From Austwickia sp. (lineage in GTDB: Bacteria > Actinomycetota > Actinomycetes > Actinomycetales > Dermatophilaceae), in the NCBI GenBank assembly GCA_016711265.1, contig JADJTI010000004.1, forward strand, positions 496,001 through 560,000: a stretch of DNA of 64,000 nucleotides, written 5' to 3'. The notes below the pieces were generated by a model. The model did not search any database. It had not been told where the DNA came from and saw nothing but the letters and a program-made list of their open reading frames with translations. Of this stretch, positions 1 through 8,503 are shown piece by piece. A program made the position numbers and the translations under genes. Every line of letters starts with the position of its first letter. Within the stretch, counting starts at the first letter, position 1.

Positions 1-403
1 TGGCGTCGTCGACCTCCTCGGGTTCACCGCAGATCGCCTCCGCGTAGGCCATCACCGAACGTTCCAGGGGGGAGAACCGGGCGCTGTCACGCCAGGATGG
101 CACGTCGGCAACGGTGGCCTCGTCGATCCCGTCGGACACGGCGATCCAATACCCGAAGTCGGTGCACCAGCTGCATCGGAGTCGGTGGGCGGCGGCCATC
201 ACCGCCAGCGTGCGCAGCCGTGCCGGCAGAACGTCCCAGCGTTCGACGAGGGATTCGAAGACGGCGTACGCGCGCAGCACACCCCCGTGGTGCGCCATGG
301 CCAGTACCGGGTCGATAGCGGTCCCGAAACGCCGTCGGGAATAGGCGGCGGTCAGTCTGGACAGCAGGGACGGCGACGCGGACAGGCTGATGCGGTTCGT
401 CAT
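1..403 (-). CDS. Carboxymuconolactone decarboxylase/AhpD-like protein (C-terminus outside window)
   Basis: The frame starts with ATG at 403 and stays open past the window edge, so about 134 N-terminal residues are visible. A CSWC motif (C-x2-C) follows a helical stretch (RLRTLAVMAAAHRL), as in the redox pair of AhpD/CMD-family proteins, which reduce peroxides or act as small decarboxylases. A downstream acidic helix (MAYAEAICGEPEEVDDA) also fits the family. AAAGGA lies about 7 nt upstream of the start. A divergent or operon partner cannot be judged because the gene is cut. The family call is fairly secure; the substrate is unknown. Confidence 0.75.
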   Translation of the reverse strand, partial: MTNRISLSASPSLLSRLTAAYSRRRFGTAIDPVLAMAHHGGVLRAYAVFESLVERWDVLPARLRTLAVMAAAHRLRCSWCTDFGYWIAVSDGIDEATVADVPSWRDSARFSPLERSVMAYAEAICGEPEEVDDA

Positions 404-514
404 GGCTGGGTCCTTTCGACGGCGGAAGCGCTCGCTCTGTCGACACCGCTGCGCCCGCCAACGTGACATCACGGCGGTCCTCACGCCGACACCACCACGA
501 AGCGACAAGCGATC

Positions 515-1150
515 TCAGCCGAATTCCGCCTCGATCTGCTCCACCAGCGCCTGGTCGCGGAACCCCACGCAGTCCAGTTCCCAGAACGGCGCGGGATACA
601 CCACCGTCCCGGTCATCCACGGCTGGTACGCCGCCAGCCGCCGCACCTGGAAACCCGGACGTGGGGTGCGCAGAGACGGCCGTCGAAAGCCCAACGGCTC
701 GGCCGCCACGAACCCGAACCGGCCGTAGTACGCCGGGGAGCCCTCCAGGATCACGGCCGGTGCGCCGGCGCGTTGCGCCGCGGCCAACGCGAACGCCACG
801 AGCGCGGAACCGACCCCACGTCCCTGCAGGTCGGGCCGCACCGCCAGCGGCGCCAGCACCAACGCCGGGACCAGCTGTTCCCAGGCATCGATGTGACAGA
901 AGCTGAGCATCACGTGCCCCACGACGTCGGACTCGACCTCGGCGACGAAGGATAACGGTTCCGGGCTGCCTGGGTATCGACCGCAGGACCGAAGGGCCAC
1001 CACCAGCGCCGGGATCGTCGGTTCGGCAGGGCCGAAGGCAGCCGCCACGACCTCGGCCACCGCCGCGATCTGGGTCCCGTCGTGCGACCGTTCGGCGCGT
1101 ACGCCGATCGCTGCCCCGGCGGTCGTCTCGCGTGCGCCGTCAGTCGCCAC
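515..1150 (-). CDS. GNAT family N-acetyltransferase
   Basis: About 211 residues from a GTG start at 1150. The acetyl-CoA-binding motif A is clear at residues ~99-117 (LAVRPDLQGRGVGSALV, containing Q-G-R-G-x-G). It is followed by the family's C-terminal YYGRFGF segment, where the beta-bulge tyrosine/phenylalanine pair sits. The frame stays open upstream to 1585, but that part overlaps the divergent NlpC/P60 gene and has no GNAT character, so the shorter start is preferred. These enzymes move acetyl from acetyl-CoA to an amine; the acceptor cannot be read from the sequence. It is divergent from the gene at 1235, leaving ~84 bp for both promoters. Confidence 0.85.
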   Translation of the reverse strand: MATDGARETTAGAAIGVRAERSHDGTQIAAVAEVVAAAFGPAEPTIPALVVALRSCGRYPGSPEPLSFVAEVESDVVGHVMLSFCHIDAWEQLVPALVLAPLAVRPDLQGRGVGSALVAFALAAAQRAGAPAVILEGSPAYYGRFGFVAAEPLGFRRPSLRTPRPGFQVRRLAAYQPWMTGTVVYPAPFWELDCVGFRDQALVEQIEAEFG

Positions 1151-1234
1151 GACTCCACCATAGAACACGGGTCCCGCCCGGGACCCGTACGCACCGCTAC
1201 CCTGGCCGTGTTGACTGACGACAGGAGATGCGCT

Positions 1235-2152
1235 GTGCGACAGTCCTTTTCCGCCCGCACCCGGCATCCATCGCGGCGAACCGTGCTGGGCGTGGGTTTC
1301 GGAGCCGCCGCCGCTCCCCTCTTCGACCAGCCTGCACGGGACGCATTCAACCCGTCGAACCTGTCGAGCCGGCCGAGCCACCCCGCCTTGACGCCGCACG
1401 CCGACTCGGCGTACCTGACCGTTGCCGCCCGGGTCGCCAACCTGTGGACGGCGCCCACCGCGCCCCGTCCGGTCGATGCCCCGATGTGCCGGTCGAACCC
1501 CGATCCCCAGGTGTGGCTGCGGGCCCTGGACCGGCTGCCCAGGCACACCGGCCGGCTCGGTCTGCACGGTCGCCTGGCCACCCAACTACGCCGCGGTGAG
1601 CCGGTCCTCGTGGTGGAGACCCTCGCGAATGGATGGACCCAGGTGGCGAGCCCGTGGCATCCGCGGAGTCCGCACCCGCACGGGTACGTCGGCTGGCTCG
1701 CTCCCGGCCAGCTCTCCCACGCGCCGTGGTCGGGGACTCGTCGCGACGGCGTACCGGTAGTGACCCTGCCCCGCTGGAGAACGACGTTCCTCACGGTCGC
1801 CCGCTCCATGACCGGGGTGCCGTACCTGTGGGGCGGAGCTACGCCACTCGGTGTGGACTGCTCGGGTCTGGTGCACCTGGCCGCCCGTGCGGTGGGCGTG
1901 CAGGTGCCCCGGGATGCAGACGACCAGTGGCGGGCCGCCCGGCGCGTCTCGCTGGCCGACGTACAACCCGGCGACCTGTATTTCTTTGCGCACCCGGGCA
2001 AGCGGGCCCACCACGTCGGGATAGCCACCAGGCCGGGCTGGATGCTGAACGCCCCCTCGACCGGCACCCGGGTCCGGGAGGAGGCCATCGTCGGCGCTCG
2101 GCGGGCCAGCCTGATCGGCGCCGGCCGGTACGACGGTCTGCCGCAGCTCTGA
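1235..2152 (+). CDS. Secreted NlpC/P60 cysteine peptidase (peptidoglycan endopeptidase)
   Basis: About 305 residues. The GTG start at 1235 has AGGAGA just upstream and yields an N-terminus with twin arginines (SRRTVLG, residues ~13-19) and a short Ala-rich hydrophobic core, which looks like a Tat-type signal. The C-terminal NlpC/P60 domain has the catalytic cysteine in DCSG (Cys209), then PGDLYFF and the catalytic histidine in HHVGI. The middle (residues ~50-175) has SH3-like character (VANLWTAP, GEPVLVVE). NlpC/P60 enzymes usually cut peptide cross-bridges of the cell wall. The protein is expected outside the membrane. It is monocistronic and divergent from the GNAT gene. Confidence 0.88.
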   Translation: MRQSFSARTRHPSRRTVLGVGFGAAAAPLFDQPARDAFNPSNLSSRPSHPALTPHADSAYLTVAARVANLWTAPTAPRPVDAPMCRSNPDPQVWLRALDRLPRHTGRLGLHGRLATQLRRGEPVLVVETLANGWTQVASPWHPRSPHPHGYVGWLAPGQLSHAPWSGTRRDGVPVVTLPRWRTTFLTVARSMTGVPYLWGGATPLGVDCSGLVHLAARAVGVQVPRDADDQWRAARRVSLADVQPGDLYFFAHPGKRAHHVGIATRPGWMLNAPSTGTRVREEAIVGARRASLIGAGRYDGLPQL

Positions 2153-2185
2153 GATCAGCCGGGACCGGCAGGTTGCGCGATCGGC

Positions 2186-2854
2186 TCAGGGCTGGTGCAA
2201 CTGCTCCGGCTCTCCCGCCGGGCCGGTGTGCGCGGCATCCCCCAGCGCCGGTCCACCCAAGGGGTGTTCCGTCCAATCCTGGACGGTCCAACCCTCCCGC
2301 GGTGACCCGTCCAGGGTCACCATGGCGGTGTTCATCAGCCAGTGCTCCATGGTGTGGGTGGAGTCCATGTTCGTCGAGCGGATACCGATCCACACCCGGA
2401 TCACCGCGCCGTGGCTCACGAACACCACGGTCCTGGCTCCCGACGCCGACGCCTCCGCGATCACGTCGTCGAACCGGCTCAGCACCTCCTGCCCGGACTC
2501 ACCGCCGGGAACGCGGGCCTGGAGGTCTTTCGGCCAGCTGAACACCACGTCGACGAAACGCTGGATGGATTCTTCGTCGCTGCGCATCTCCATGTCGCCG
2601 GCCGAGATCTCGCGGATTCCGGCGCGCACCTGCGGCTCAAGGCCGAGGGCGGCGGCCAAGGGTGCGGCCGTCTGCTGTGTCCTGACCAGGTTCGATACGT
2701 AGATCGCGTCGATGCTCTCACCGGCCAACGCGGCGGGGATCGCCTCCGCTTGCCGCCGCCCCAACTCCGACAGCTCGGCCCCCGGAGCGGCCGTATCCAG
2801 CTGGTGGGCGATGTTCGACGGCGTCTGGCCGTGTCGAATCAGAAGCACGCGCAT
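2186..2854 (-). CDS. Histidine phosphatase (phosphoglycerate mutase-like) family protein
   Basis: 222 residues from ATG at 2854. The N-terminal RHGQTPSN (residues ~7-14) holds the phospho-accepting histidine of the branch. SNLVRTQQTA supplies the conserved second arginine, GESGQEV the acidic part and FVSHGAVIR the second catalytic histidine. The length matches small phosphatases such as CobC/GpmB relatives. The true substrate cannot be told from sequence; a broad phosphomonoesterase role is likely. An in-frame extension to 2929 exists, but RHGQ directly after the chosen start argues against it. Confidence 0.9.
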   Translation of the reverse strand: MRVLLIRHGQTPSNIAHQLDTAAPGAELSELGRRQAEAIPAALAGESIDAIYVSNLVRTQQTAAPLAAALGLEPQVRAGIREISAGDMEMRSDEESIQRFVDVVFSWPKDLQARVPGGESGQEVLSRFDDVIAEASASGARTVVFVSHGAVIRVWIGIRSTNMDSTHTMEHWLMNTAMVTLDGSPREGWTVQDWTEHPLGGPALGDAAHTGPAGEPEQLHQP

Positions 2855-2967
2855 ACCGCCATGATGGCCCACCGACTTACCGGAGGGTAACCAACTGCGT
2901 AACGGACGCCAAACGGCGCCACTGCGCACTCCTGGACACGTCGGGCAGCCGGACGGATCACACCCGC

Positions 2968-3666
2968 TCAGTCGTCCGGCGGGCGCACCGTGGGCAGCTG
3001 GCTGAACTCCTCGAGGTTCTTCACGGGTCCGGAAATGATCAGCTGGTCACCTTCGTGCACGATGGTCTCGTTGTCGGCATACGTGAACGGCTCACCGGGG
3101 GATTTGATGCCCACCACGGTCACCCGGTAGCGACGGCGTGCAGCGGAGTCCTTCAGCGGCACCCCCCACAGGATGATCGGCGCCTGGATGCGGGCCATCG
3201 CGTAGCCGCCCTCGAACTCCAAGTAGTCGTCCATGGATCCCGCGAGCATGTGGGCCACCCGCTGGCCCATGGCGCGCTCGGGGTAGACCACGTGGCGGGC
3301 GCCGATCCGTTCCAGAATCAGACCGTGCTTGGCGGTGATCGCCTTGGCCCAGATCTCCTGCACGCCCGCCTCGGACAGTGCCAGCACCGTGAGCACGCTG
3401 GCCTCGACATCGGTGCCGATCGCCACGACGGCCCGCTCATAGTCGGCGACGCCGAGTTGCCGCAGTGCTTCCTCGTCGGTGGTGTCCGCCTGCACGGTGT
3501 GGGTCAGCTCCGACGACCAGCGCTGGACGAGGTCGGCGTTCTCGTCGATAGCCAGCACCTCCTTGCCCATCTCGATGAGCGATTGGGCGACCGCCGAACC
3601 GAACCGGCCAAGCCCGACGACCAAAACCGAGTCGCTGCGCGAACCTCGTCTGCGATTGCCCCTCAC
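2968..3666 (-). CDS. trkA: Potassium uptake regulatory subunit TrkA/KtrA family
   Basis: 232 residues. A Rossmann glycine motif (GLGRFGSAV, residues ~19-27) followed by an acidic residue at the end of the second strand (LAIDEN) marks the RCK/TrkA-N nucleotide-binding domain. The C-terminal ~80 residues (DNETIVHEGDQLIISGP) match a TrkA-C ligand-binding domain. Such subunits form a cytoplasmic ring that gates TrkH/KtrB channels in response to NAD(H) or ATP/ADP. It lies 88 bp downstream of two trkH genes on the same strand, so a three-gene transport unit is likely. One RCK pair per chain suggests a KtrA-like rather than a double-domain E. coli TrkA-type subunit. Confidence 0.9.
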   Translation of the reverse strand: MRGNRRRGSRSDSVLVVGLGRFGSAVAQSLIEMGKEVLAIDENADLVQRWSSELTHTVQADTTDEEALRQLGVADYERAVVAIGTDVEASVLTVLALSEAGVQEIWAKAITAKHGLILERIGARHVVYPERAMGQRVAHMLAGSMDDYLEFEGGYAMARIQAPIILWGVPLKDSAARRRYRVTVVGIKSPGEPFTYADNETIVHEGDQLIISGPVKNLEEFSQLPTVRPPDD

Positions 3667-3754
3667 ACCGGTGTCCTTCCGCGTCCTGGCCGCTGCGGCG
3701 CGGTCCTGCCCTGTAGAGCGTATGCGCTGTCATGGCGCACCGCTGATGCCCGCA

Positions 3755-5104
3755 TCATCCGACGATGGGGTGTTCCTCGGGTAGGTGGTATTTGCGTTTG
3801 CGCTGGTGCAACGCCAGCGCCGACGCGACGGTGACGGTGCCCACCCGGCCGCAGAACATCATGAGCATGATCAGTAGCTGGGCCGGGACGGAGAGCTGCG
3901 ACGTGATCCCAGTCGATAGACCCACGGTGCCGAAGGCGGAGACCACCTCGAACACCGACTTGTCGAGCGGGAAGTCCGTCAGCATGACGAATGCGATCGT
4001 GCCCATGCTCACCAGACCAACACCGAGCAGGGCCACCGTCATCGCCTGCCGGATGGTGGCGCTGGTGATCCGCCGGTTGCCCACCCGGACGTCGTCCTCG
4101 CCCATCACCTCGGTCAAAATGACGTGCGCGAGCAAGAAGAATGTCGTCACTTTCACGCCGCCTGCGGTGCCCGCACTGCCCCCACCGATGAACATCAGCA
4201 CGAGCGTAATGAGTAGCGTTTCGGGCCGAATGGCACCGTAGTCGATCGAGTTGAACCCGGCTGTCCGGGGGAACACTCCCTGGGACACACCGGCGACCGT
4301 CTTGTCCCACGCGGACAGGGGGCCCAGCGTAGCCGGATTGGTCCATTCGAAGAGCATGAACAGCACGGTCCCGACGACGAGCAGGCTGGTGTAGCCGTAC
4401 ACGGTTATCCGGGTGTGCACGCTCCAGATGGACGGTCGCCGCAGGGAGCGGGCGAGTTCAAACGCCACCGGAAAGCCGATGCCGCCGGCGATGATCGCGG
4501 CGCAGATCGGCCAGCAGATCCAGGCGTCGGCGACGAAGCCCACGAGGCTGGTGCTGTACAGGGCGAACCCGGCGTTGTTGAACGCGGAAATCGAGTGAAA
4601 GACCCCGTGCCAGATCGCGGTGCGAAGGTTTCCGTCGTCGTACGTCGTGAGGAACCTCAGCGTTAGTAGCAGCGCCACCACGGCCTCGGCCACCAACACG
4701 GCACCCAGAATCCGCTTCAGAACCGCGCTGACATCGCCGACGGCTAGCGTCTTGGTCTCCGATTGCGCCAGCAGCCGGCTGTTCATCCCGAGTCGGCCAC
4801 GGACCAGCAGGCTCAAGAGGGTCGCCAACGTCATGATGCCGAAGCCGCCGACCTGGATCTCCGCCAGAATGATCGCTTGACCGAACGGGGTCCAGTACGT
4901 GGCTGTGTCCACGGTCGCCAGCCCGGTGACACAGGTCGCCGACACCGTGGTGAATGCTGCGGCCATGAAGTCCGGGCTGTCGCCGCGACGCGCGGCCGGG
5001 GTCATCAAGGCGAGGGTCCCGAGGAGGATGAAACCCAGAAAGGACAACGGAATGAGCCGCGCCGGGTGCATCGGCAGCTCCCGGGCTCGAGTCCAGAGGA
5101 CCAC
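3755..5104 (-). CDS. trkH: TrkH/KtrB-type potassium transporter, second copy
   Basis: About 449 residues from a GTG at 5104 with a G-rich ribosome site (GGTGGGGG) 6 nt upstream; an ATG at 5071 would remove 11 residues. The protein carries four selectivity-filter-like loops (TCVTGLATVDTATYW, AFNNAGFALYS, GFNSIDYGAIRP, TVGLSTGIT), typical of the four pseudo-repeats of TrkH/KtrB channels, and ends PEEHPIVG. It follows the first trkH by 20 bp and precedes trkA, so the two are almost certainly co-transcribed. It takes up K+ through the inner membrane with the TrkA ring. It is a diverged paralogue of its neighbour with colinear motifs. Confidence 0.9.
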   Translation of the reverse strand: MVLWTRARELPMHPARLIPLSFLGFILLGTLALMTPAARRGDSPDFMAAAFTTVSATCVTGLATVDTATYWTPFGQAIILAEIQVGGFGIMTLATLLSLLVRGRLGMNSRLLAQSETKTLAVGDVSAVLKRILGAVLVAEAVVALLLTLRFLTTYDDGNLRTAIWHGVFHSISAFNNAGFALYSTSLVGFVADAWICWPICAAIIAGGIGFPVAFELARSLRRPSIWSVHTRITVYGYTSLLVVGTVLFMLFEWTNPATLGPLSAWDKTVAGVSQGVFPRTAGFNSIDYGAIRPETLLITLVLMFIGGGSAGTAGGVKVTTFFLLAHVILTEVMGEDDVRVGNRRITSATIRQAMTVALLGVGLVSMGTIAFVMLTDFPLDKSVFEVVSAFGTVGLSTGITSQLSVPAQLLIMLMMFCGRVGTVTVASALALHQRKRKYHLPEEHPIVG

Positions 5105-5124
5105 CGCGAACCCCCACCATTCGG

Positions 5125-6465
5125 CTAGCCCACGATCGGGCGTTCCTCGGGCAGACGATAGCGGTTGTCCATCGGTCGCAGCGCCAGCGCGGACACCGCC
5201 GTGACGGTTCCCACGCGGCCCACGTACATCAGGAGCATCAGCATGAGCTGCCCCGATGCCGGCAGGTCGCCGGTGATCCCGGTCGACAGCCCCACGGTGC
5301 CGAAAGCGGACACCACATCGAAGAGCAGGGCATCCAGGGGGAACTCCGTCAACAAGACCATGGCGACGGTGCCCACGACCACGGCCCCGCTGGACAGCAC
5401 CGCCACCGACAACGCCAGCCGCTGGGTCTCCTGGGGGATCCGTTTGCGCCCGACGGTGACGTCCCGTTGGCCCCGGACCTCGGCGCTCACGACGAATGCC
5501 AGCAGGAAGAAGGTGGTCACCTTCAGGCCGCCGGAGGTTCCCGCGCTGCCGCCGCCGATGAACATCAAGATGACCGTGGTCACCAGGGTCTCGGGCCTGA
5601 TCTGCGCGTAGTCGACCGCGTTGAAGCCTCCCGAGCGGGGCATCACTGTGCCGAAGACCGCCGCATTGACCTTGGCGCCGTCGTCCAGCGGACCCAGGGT
5701 CCCGGGGTTGGTCCACTCGAAGGCGAAAAAGAGCAGGAACCCGCTGACTCCGAGGACAGCGAAGCCGAGCACGGTCAGGCGCGTGTGCACGCTCCACGAG
5801 GAGGGCCGGCGCCACTGCCCTACCAGCTCGAAGAACACCGGGAACCCCAGGCTCCCGGCCAGCACGCACAGGGCCATCGGCCAGATGATCCACGCGTCCG
5901 CGACGAAGCCCATGATGCTGTCCGACTGCAAGGAGAATCCGGCGTTCGTGAATGACATCACCGAGTGGTACACCCCGCGCCAGATCGCACGAGCCCACCC
6001 ATCGCCGTACCCGAAGTGAAACCGGAAGGTCAGGACGAGCGCCACCAGCGACTCGGCGACGAGCATGCTCATCGCCACGTTCCGCAGAAGCCGGACGGCC
6101 GAGCCGAGGCTGCCCGCCTTGGTCGATTCCTTGACCAGGATGGTGGAGGTGAGGTCGAGGTGGCCGCGGGCCAGCAGGCTCAGCAGCGTGGCCAACGACA
6201 TGATCCCAAACCCGCCGAGCTGGGCCAGCACCAACATCACCCCCTGGCCCAGGGGTGTCCAGTACGTCGCGGTGTCGACCACGGTCAGGCCCGTCACGCA
6301 GACCGCCGAGGTAGCTGTGAACGCGGCAGCCAGCGGGCGGGTCACCCCGTCGCGGGTCATCCCAGGCAGCATCAACACGAGACTGCCGAGCACGATGACC
6401 GCCAAGAAGGACAGCGGCAACAATCGGACCGGCCGGTATCCGCGCAGCGCTGCGGCGATGGCCAT
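5125..6465 (-). CDS. trkH: TrkH/KtrB-type potassium transporter, first copy
   Basis: 446 residues, ATG at 6465. It has the same four pore loops as the neighbouring copy (CVTGLTVVDTATYW, FTNAGFSLQS, GFNAVDYAQIRP, TVGLSTGIT), GGGSAGTSGG before a transmembrane helix, and the same C-terminal ending (PEERPIVG). It is the first gene of a probable trkH-trkH-trkA unit; the TetR gene at 6475 on the same strand ends 10 bp upstream, so read-through is possible. The length fits KtrB/TrkH (~440-480 residues). Two TrkH subunits may share one TrkA, giving channels with different ion or nucleotide response. Confidence 0.92.
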   Translation of the reverse strand: MAIAAALRGYRPVRLLPLSFLAVIVLGSLVLMLPGMTRDGVTRPLAAAFTATSAVCVTGLTVVDTATYWTPLGQGVMLVLAQLGGFGIMSLATLLSLLARGHLDLTSTILVKESTKAGSLGSAVRLLRNVAMSMLVAESLVALVLTFRFHFGYGDGWARAIWRGVYHSVMSFTNAGFSLQSDSIMGFVADAWIIWPMALCVLAGSLGFPVFFELVGQWRRPSSWSVHTRLTVLGFAVLGVSGFLLFFAFEWTNPGTLGPLDDGAKVNAAVFGTVMPRSGGFNAVDYAQIRPETLVTTVILMFIGGGSAGTSGGLKVTTFFLLAFVVSAEVRGQRDVTVGRKRIPQETQRLALSVAVLSSGAVVVGTVAMVLLTEFPLDALLFDVVSAFGTVGLSTGITGDLPASGQLMLMLLMYVGRVGTVTAVSALALRPMDNRYRLPEERPIVG

Positions 6466-6474
6466 GCGGACAGC

Positions 6475-7176
6475 TTAGAAGTGCCGGTACGCCGACGCGT
6501 CGAGCGTGCGCGGCCGCGTGGCCACGTGAAGGAAGTGGTCGACCCCCTTCTTCGCCTGGTCGGCGAGGGCCGCCTCGTCAGGCCGGGGCGCCCCCAGGAG
6601 TGCCCGGATCTGGGCGTCCTGGACGACCAGGCCGAAGAAGAGCGAAAAGAGGGCCTCGCCCCGTGCGCTGAACACGATTCCGGACTCTGTCAATCGGTCG
6701 AAGTACGCCGCCGCAACAGCGCCGATTCGCTGAGGTCCGAAAGCTGTGAGCTCGTGCGCCAATCGTGGCGAGGAGATCGCGGCCCGATTGATGACCACCG
6801 ACACCTCACTCGTCACCAGGGCGATAAGGGCGAGGGCAAAGTCCTCCAGAGTTGGGCGGATCGCTGCTGCCGGAGGTGGCGGGCCGTCCAGGGCCTGCAG
6901 CAGCGGGGTGGCGGCACGATCCGCATTGCGGGCGATGAGTCTTGCCATGAGCCCGTCCAGATCACCGAACCAGCTGTACAACGTTTCCTTGCTCGCACGT
7001 CCCTCGGCGGCGATCGCGCCCATCGTCACCCCGCCAAGGCCCTCCCGCAGGAGGACGCGCAGGGCGGCGTCCAGGAGTACCTGCTCACGAGCCTCGCGCT
7101 CCTTCGCCGGCAACCGCCCGCGTCGGTGTGACCGCGGGACGGTGGGGCCCGGGGTCGGCGAGGAGCGGCTGTCCAT
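6475..7176 (-). CDS. TetR/AcrR family transcriptional regulator
   Basis: About 233 residues from ATG at 7176. The N-terminal helix-turn-helix is visible (LLREGLGGVTMGAIAAEGR then ASKETLYSWFGDLDGLMARL), typical of TetR; the C-terminal domain is helical and would bind an inducer and dimerise. A longer in-frame start at 7215 would overlap the divergent gene. The head-to-head arrangement with the DUF1772-LysE pair, only ~37 bp apart, suggests that this protein represses that pair and itself. It is followed 10 bp later by trkH, which may be coincidental. Confidence 0.88.
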   Translation of the reverse strand: MDSRSSPTPGPTVPRSHRRGRLPAKEREAREQVLLDAALRVLLREGLGGVTMGAIAAEGRASKETLYSWFGDLDGLMARLIARNADRAATPLLQALDGPPPPAAAIRPTLEDFALALIALVTSEVSVVINRAAISSPRLAHELTAFGPQRIGAVAAAYFDRLTESGIVFSARGEALFSLFFGLVVQDAQIRALLGAPRPDEAALADQAKKGVDHFLHVATRPRTLDASAYRHF

Positions 7177-7185
7177 TTGACAACC

Positions 7186-7199
7186 GTACCAGAGCGTAC
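7186..7199. promoter_or_regulatory. Possible TetR operator between divergent genes
   Basis: The 37 bp between the TetR start and the DUF1772 start holds GTACCAGAGCGTAC, with GTAC at each end and a 6 bp centre. Its arms are short, so this is only a candidate site, chosen because divergent TetR operators usually lie here. Confidence 0.3.
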
Positions 7200-7213
7200 T
7201 AATAATCCACTTC

Positions 7214-7789
7214 ATGAGATCCGAACGCGTCGGTTCTATTTATGCCCGTCGCCCACCAGCACCACGAGCCGACGTTCTCCTGAGGATCGTCAGCCTTGTC
7301 GCCACCATCCTGACCGGCGCGATCTTTGGCTTCTTCTATGCCTGGGTGTGCTCCACCATGTGGGGCCTCGACTCGATCGACCCCCGCGTCGCCATCGCCG
7401 CCATGCAAGCGATGAACGCCTCGGTGCGTAACGCCGTGTTCTTCCCCGCGTTCTTCCTGACCCCCGCAGTCCTCGGGCTGGCCGCTGCGCTCGCCTGGAC
7501 GTCGAGCCGGCACCGCTGCGCGGCCTACTTCGCCGCGAGTGCCGTGATCTACCTCGTCGGGGGACTGTTGCTGACCGCGCTCGTCAACGTGCCCATGAAC
7601 GAAGCCCTCGGCACACTCGCCGTTCCCGAGTCGGCGGCCCGGGCACGCGAGATCTGGTCGGCGTACTCCGCACCGTGGCAGGCCTGGAATCTCACCCGCA
7701 CCCTTGCCAGCGGAACAAGTCTGGTCCTCGCCTCGCTGGCCCTGATCCACCTCGATGCACGTCGGACATCGGCGGGACGACACCCATGA
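7214..7789 (+). CDS. DUF1772 (anthrone oxygenase-like) membrane protein
   Basis: 191 residues with four hydrophobic segments (about residues 20-45, 75-97, 103-125 and 160-180). MQAMNASVRN and ALVNVPMNEAL with a Trp/Asn-rich end (PWQAWNLTRT) match the DUF1772 family of small four-helix membrane proteins; the family is named after anthrone oxygenases but mostly has no known reaction. The stop overlaps the start of the LysE gene (ATGA), so the two are translationally coupled. Control by the divergent TetR is likely. Confidence 0.72.
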   Translation: MRSERVGSIYARRPPAPRADVLLRIVSLVATILTGAIFGFFYAWVCSTMWGLDSIDPRVAIAAMQAMNASVRNAVFFPAFFLTPAVLGLAAALAWTSSRHRCAAYFAASAVIYLVGGLLLTALVNVPMNEALGTLAVPESAARAREIWSAYSAPWQAWNLTRTLASGTSLVLASLALIHLDARRTSAGRHP

Positions 7790-8424
7790 CGATTCCGCCG
7801 CCGCACGATCTGCTTCTCTTCGCCGGGGCCGCGGCGATGCTTGTCGCCGTCCCCGGCCCCAACCATCTCTATGTCGCATCGCGGGCCGTCAGCGCAGGCC
7901 GGAGCGCCGGCCTCGCTGCGTCCGTCGGCATCGAGGCCGGAACCGCCGTCCACGTCGCACTCGCCGCTGCGGGACTCACGCGGGTCGTCGCCTCCTCCCC
8001 CGAAGCGGTCCGCGGGCTCACTCTTGCGGACGCGGGCTATCTGACCTATATCGCGTTCAGGGCACGTCAGGGCGCAGCGGTCCACCGGGAATCCGGACCT
8101 TCTCCTGCTCGACGAGACTGGGCACGAGAGCTGGGCGACGCCGCAGCGGTCAACCTCCTCAACCCCAAGGTGATCCTGTTCTTCGTGGCCTTCCTACCCC
8201 CCTTCATCGATCCGCACGCCGGAGACGTCCCCGGCCAGGTCGTCAGCTATGGCATCGTGCTCGTCGCCCTAGGGGCTCTGTCCAACACCGAGTATGCCCT
8301 CGCGGCCTCGACGATGTCCGCACGGTCCGCGGGGAATGCCCACCGCGCCGCCTGGACGGGTCGTCTCCAGGCGGCCGTCTATCTTGTCCTGGCGGCGGCG
8401 GCGGTGGCCCACCTCTTCACCTGA
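7786..8424 (+). CDS. LysE/RhtB family exporter
   Basis: 212 residues from ATG at 7786, overlapping the previous stop by 4 bp. The N-terminal motif VPGPNHLYVASRAVSAGRSA with nearby GIEAGTAVHV is the family signature, and NLLNPKVILFFVAFLPPF is the conserved second-half loop. About six hydrophobic segments are visible. The family exports amino acids or small related compounds across the inner membrane. Pairing with DUF1772 and TetR suggests an inducible detoxification or efflux unit; the substrate is not readable. Confidence 0.9.
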   Translation: MTIPPPHDLLLFAGAAAMLVAVPGPNHLYVASRAVSAGRSAGLAASVGIEAGTAVHVALAAAGLTRVVASSPEAVRGLTLADAGYLTYIAFRARQGAAVHRESGPSPARRDWARELGDAAAVNLLNPKVILFFVAFLPPFIDPHAGDVPGQVVSYGIVLVALGALSNTEYALAASTMSARSAGNAHRAAWTGRLQAAVYLVLAAAAVAHLFT

Positions 8425-8476
8425 CGCACCCCGCGCGACCCGGGTTCACCCTGCCGGGGGCGGCGGCCCTGCCCAC

Positions 8477-8503
8477 CCCACGCTCCCCACGCTCACCACG
8501 CTC
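8477..8503. repeat. Three tandem 9-mers, (C/A)CCACGCTC
   Basis: CCCACGCTC occurs twice in a row and is followed by ACCACGCTC. The block lies between the ends of the convergent LysE and membrane-GNAT genes and touches the latter's stop codon. No function is apparent. Confidence 0.6.

Noticed and set aside
311..3919. GTCGATAG at 311, 3544 and 3912, like the -10 part of the flagellar motif
   Set aside because: All three lie inside coding sequence and lack CTCA at 16 bp; they are chance 8-mers and show why the full bipartite motif is required.
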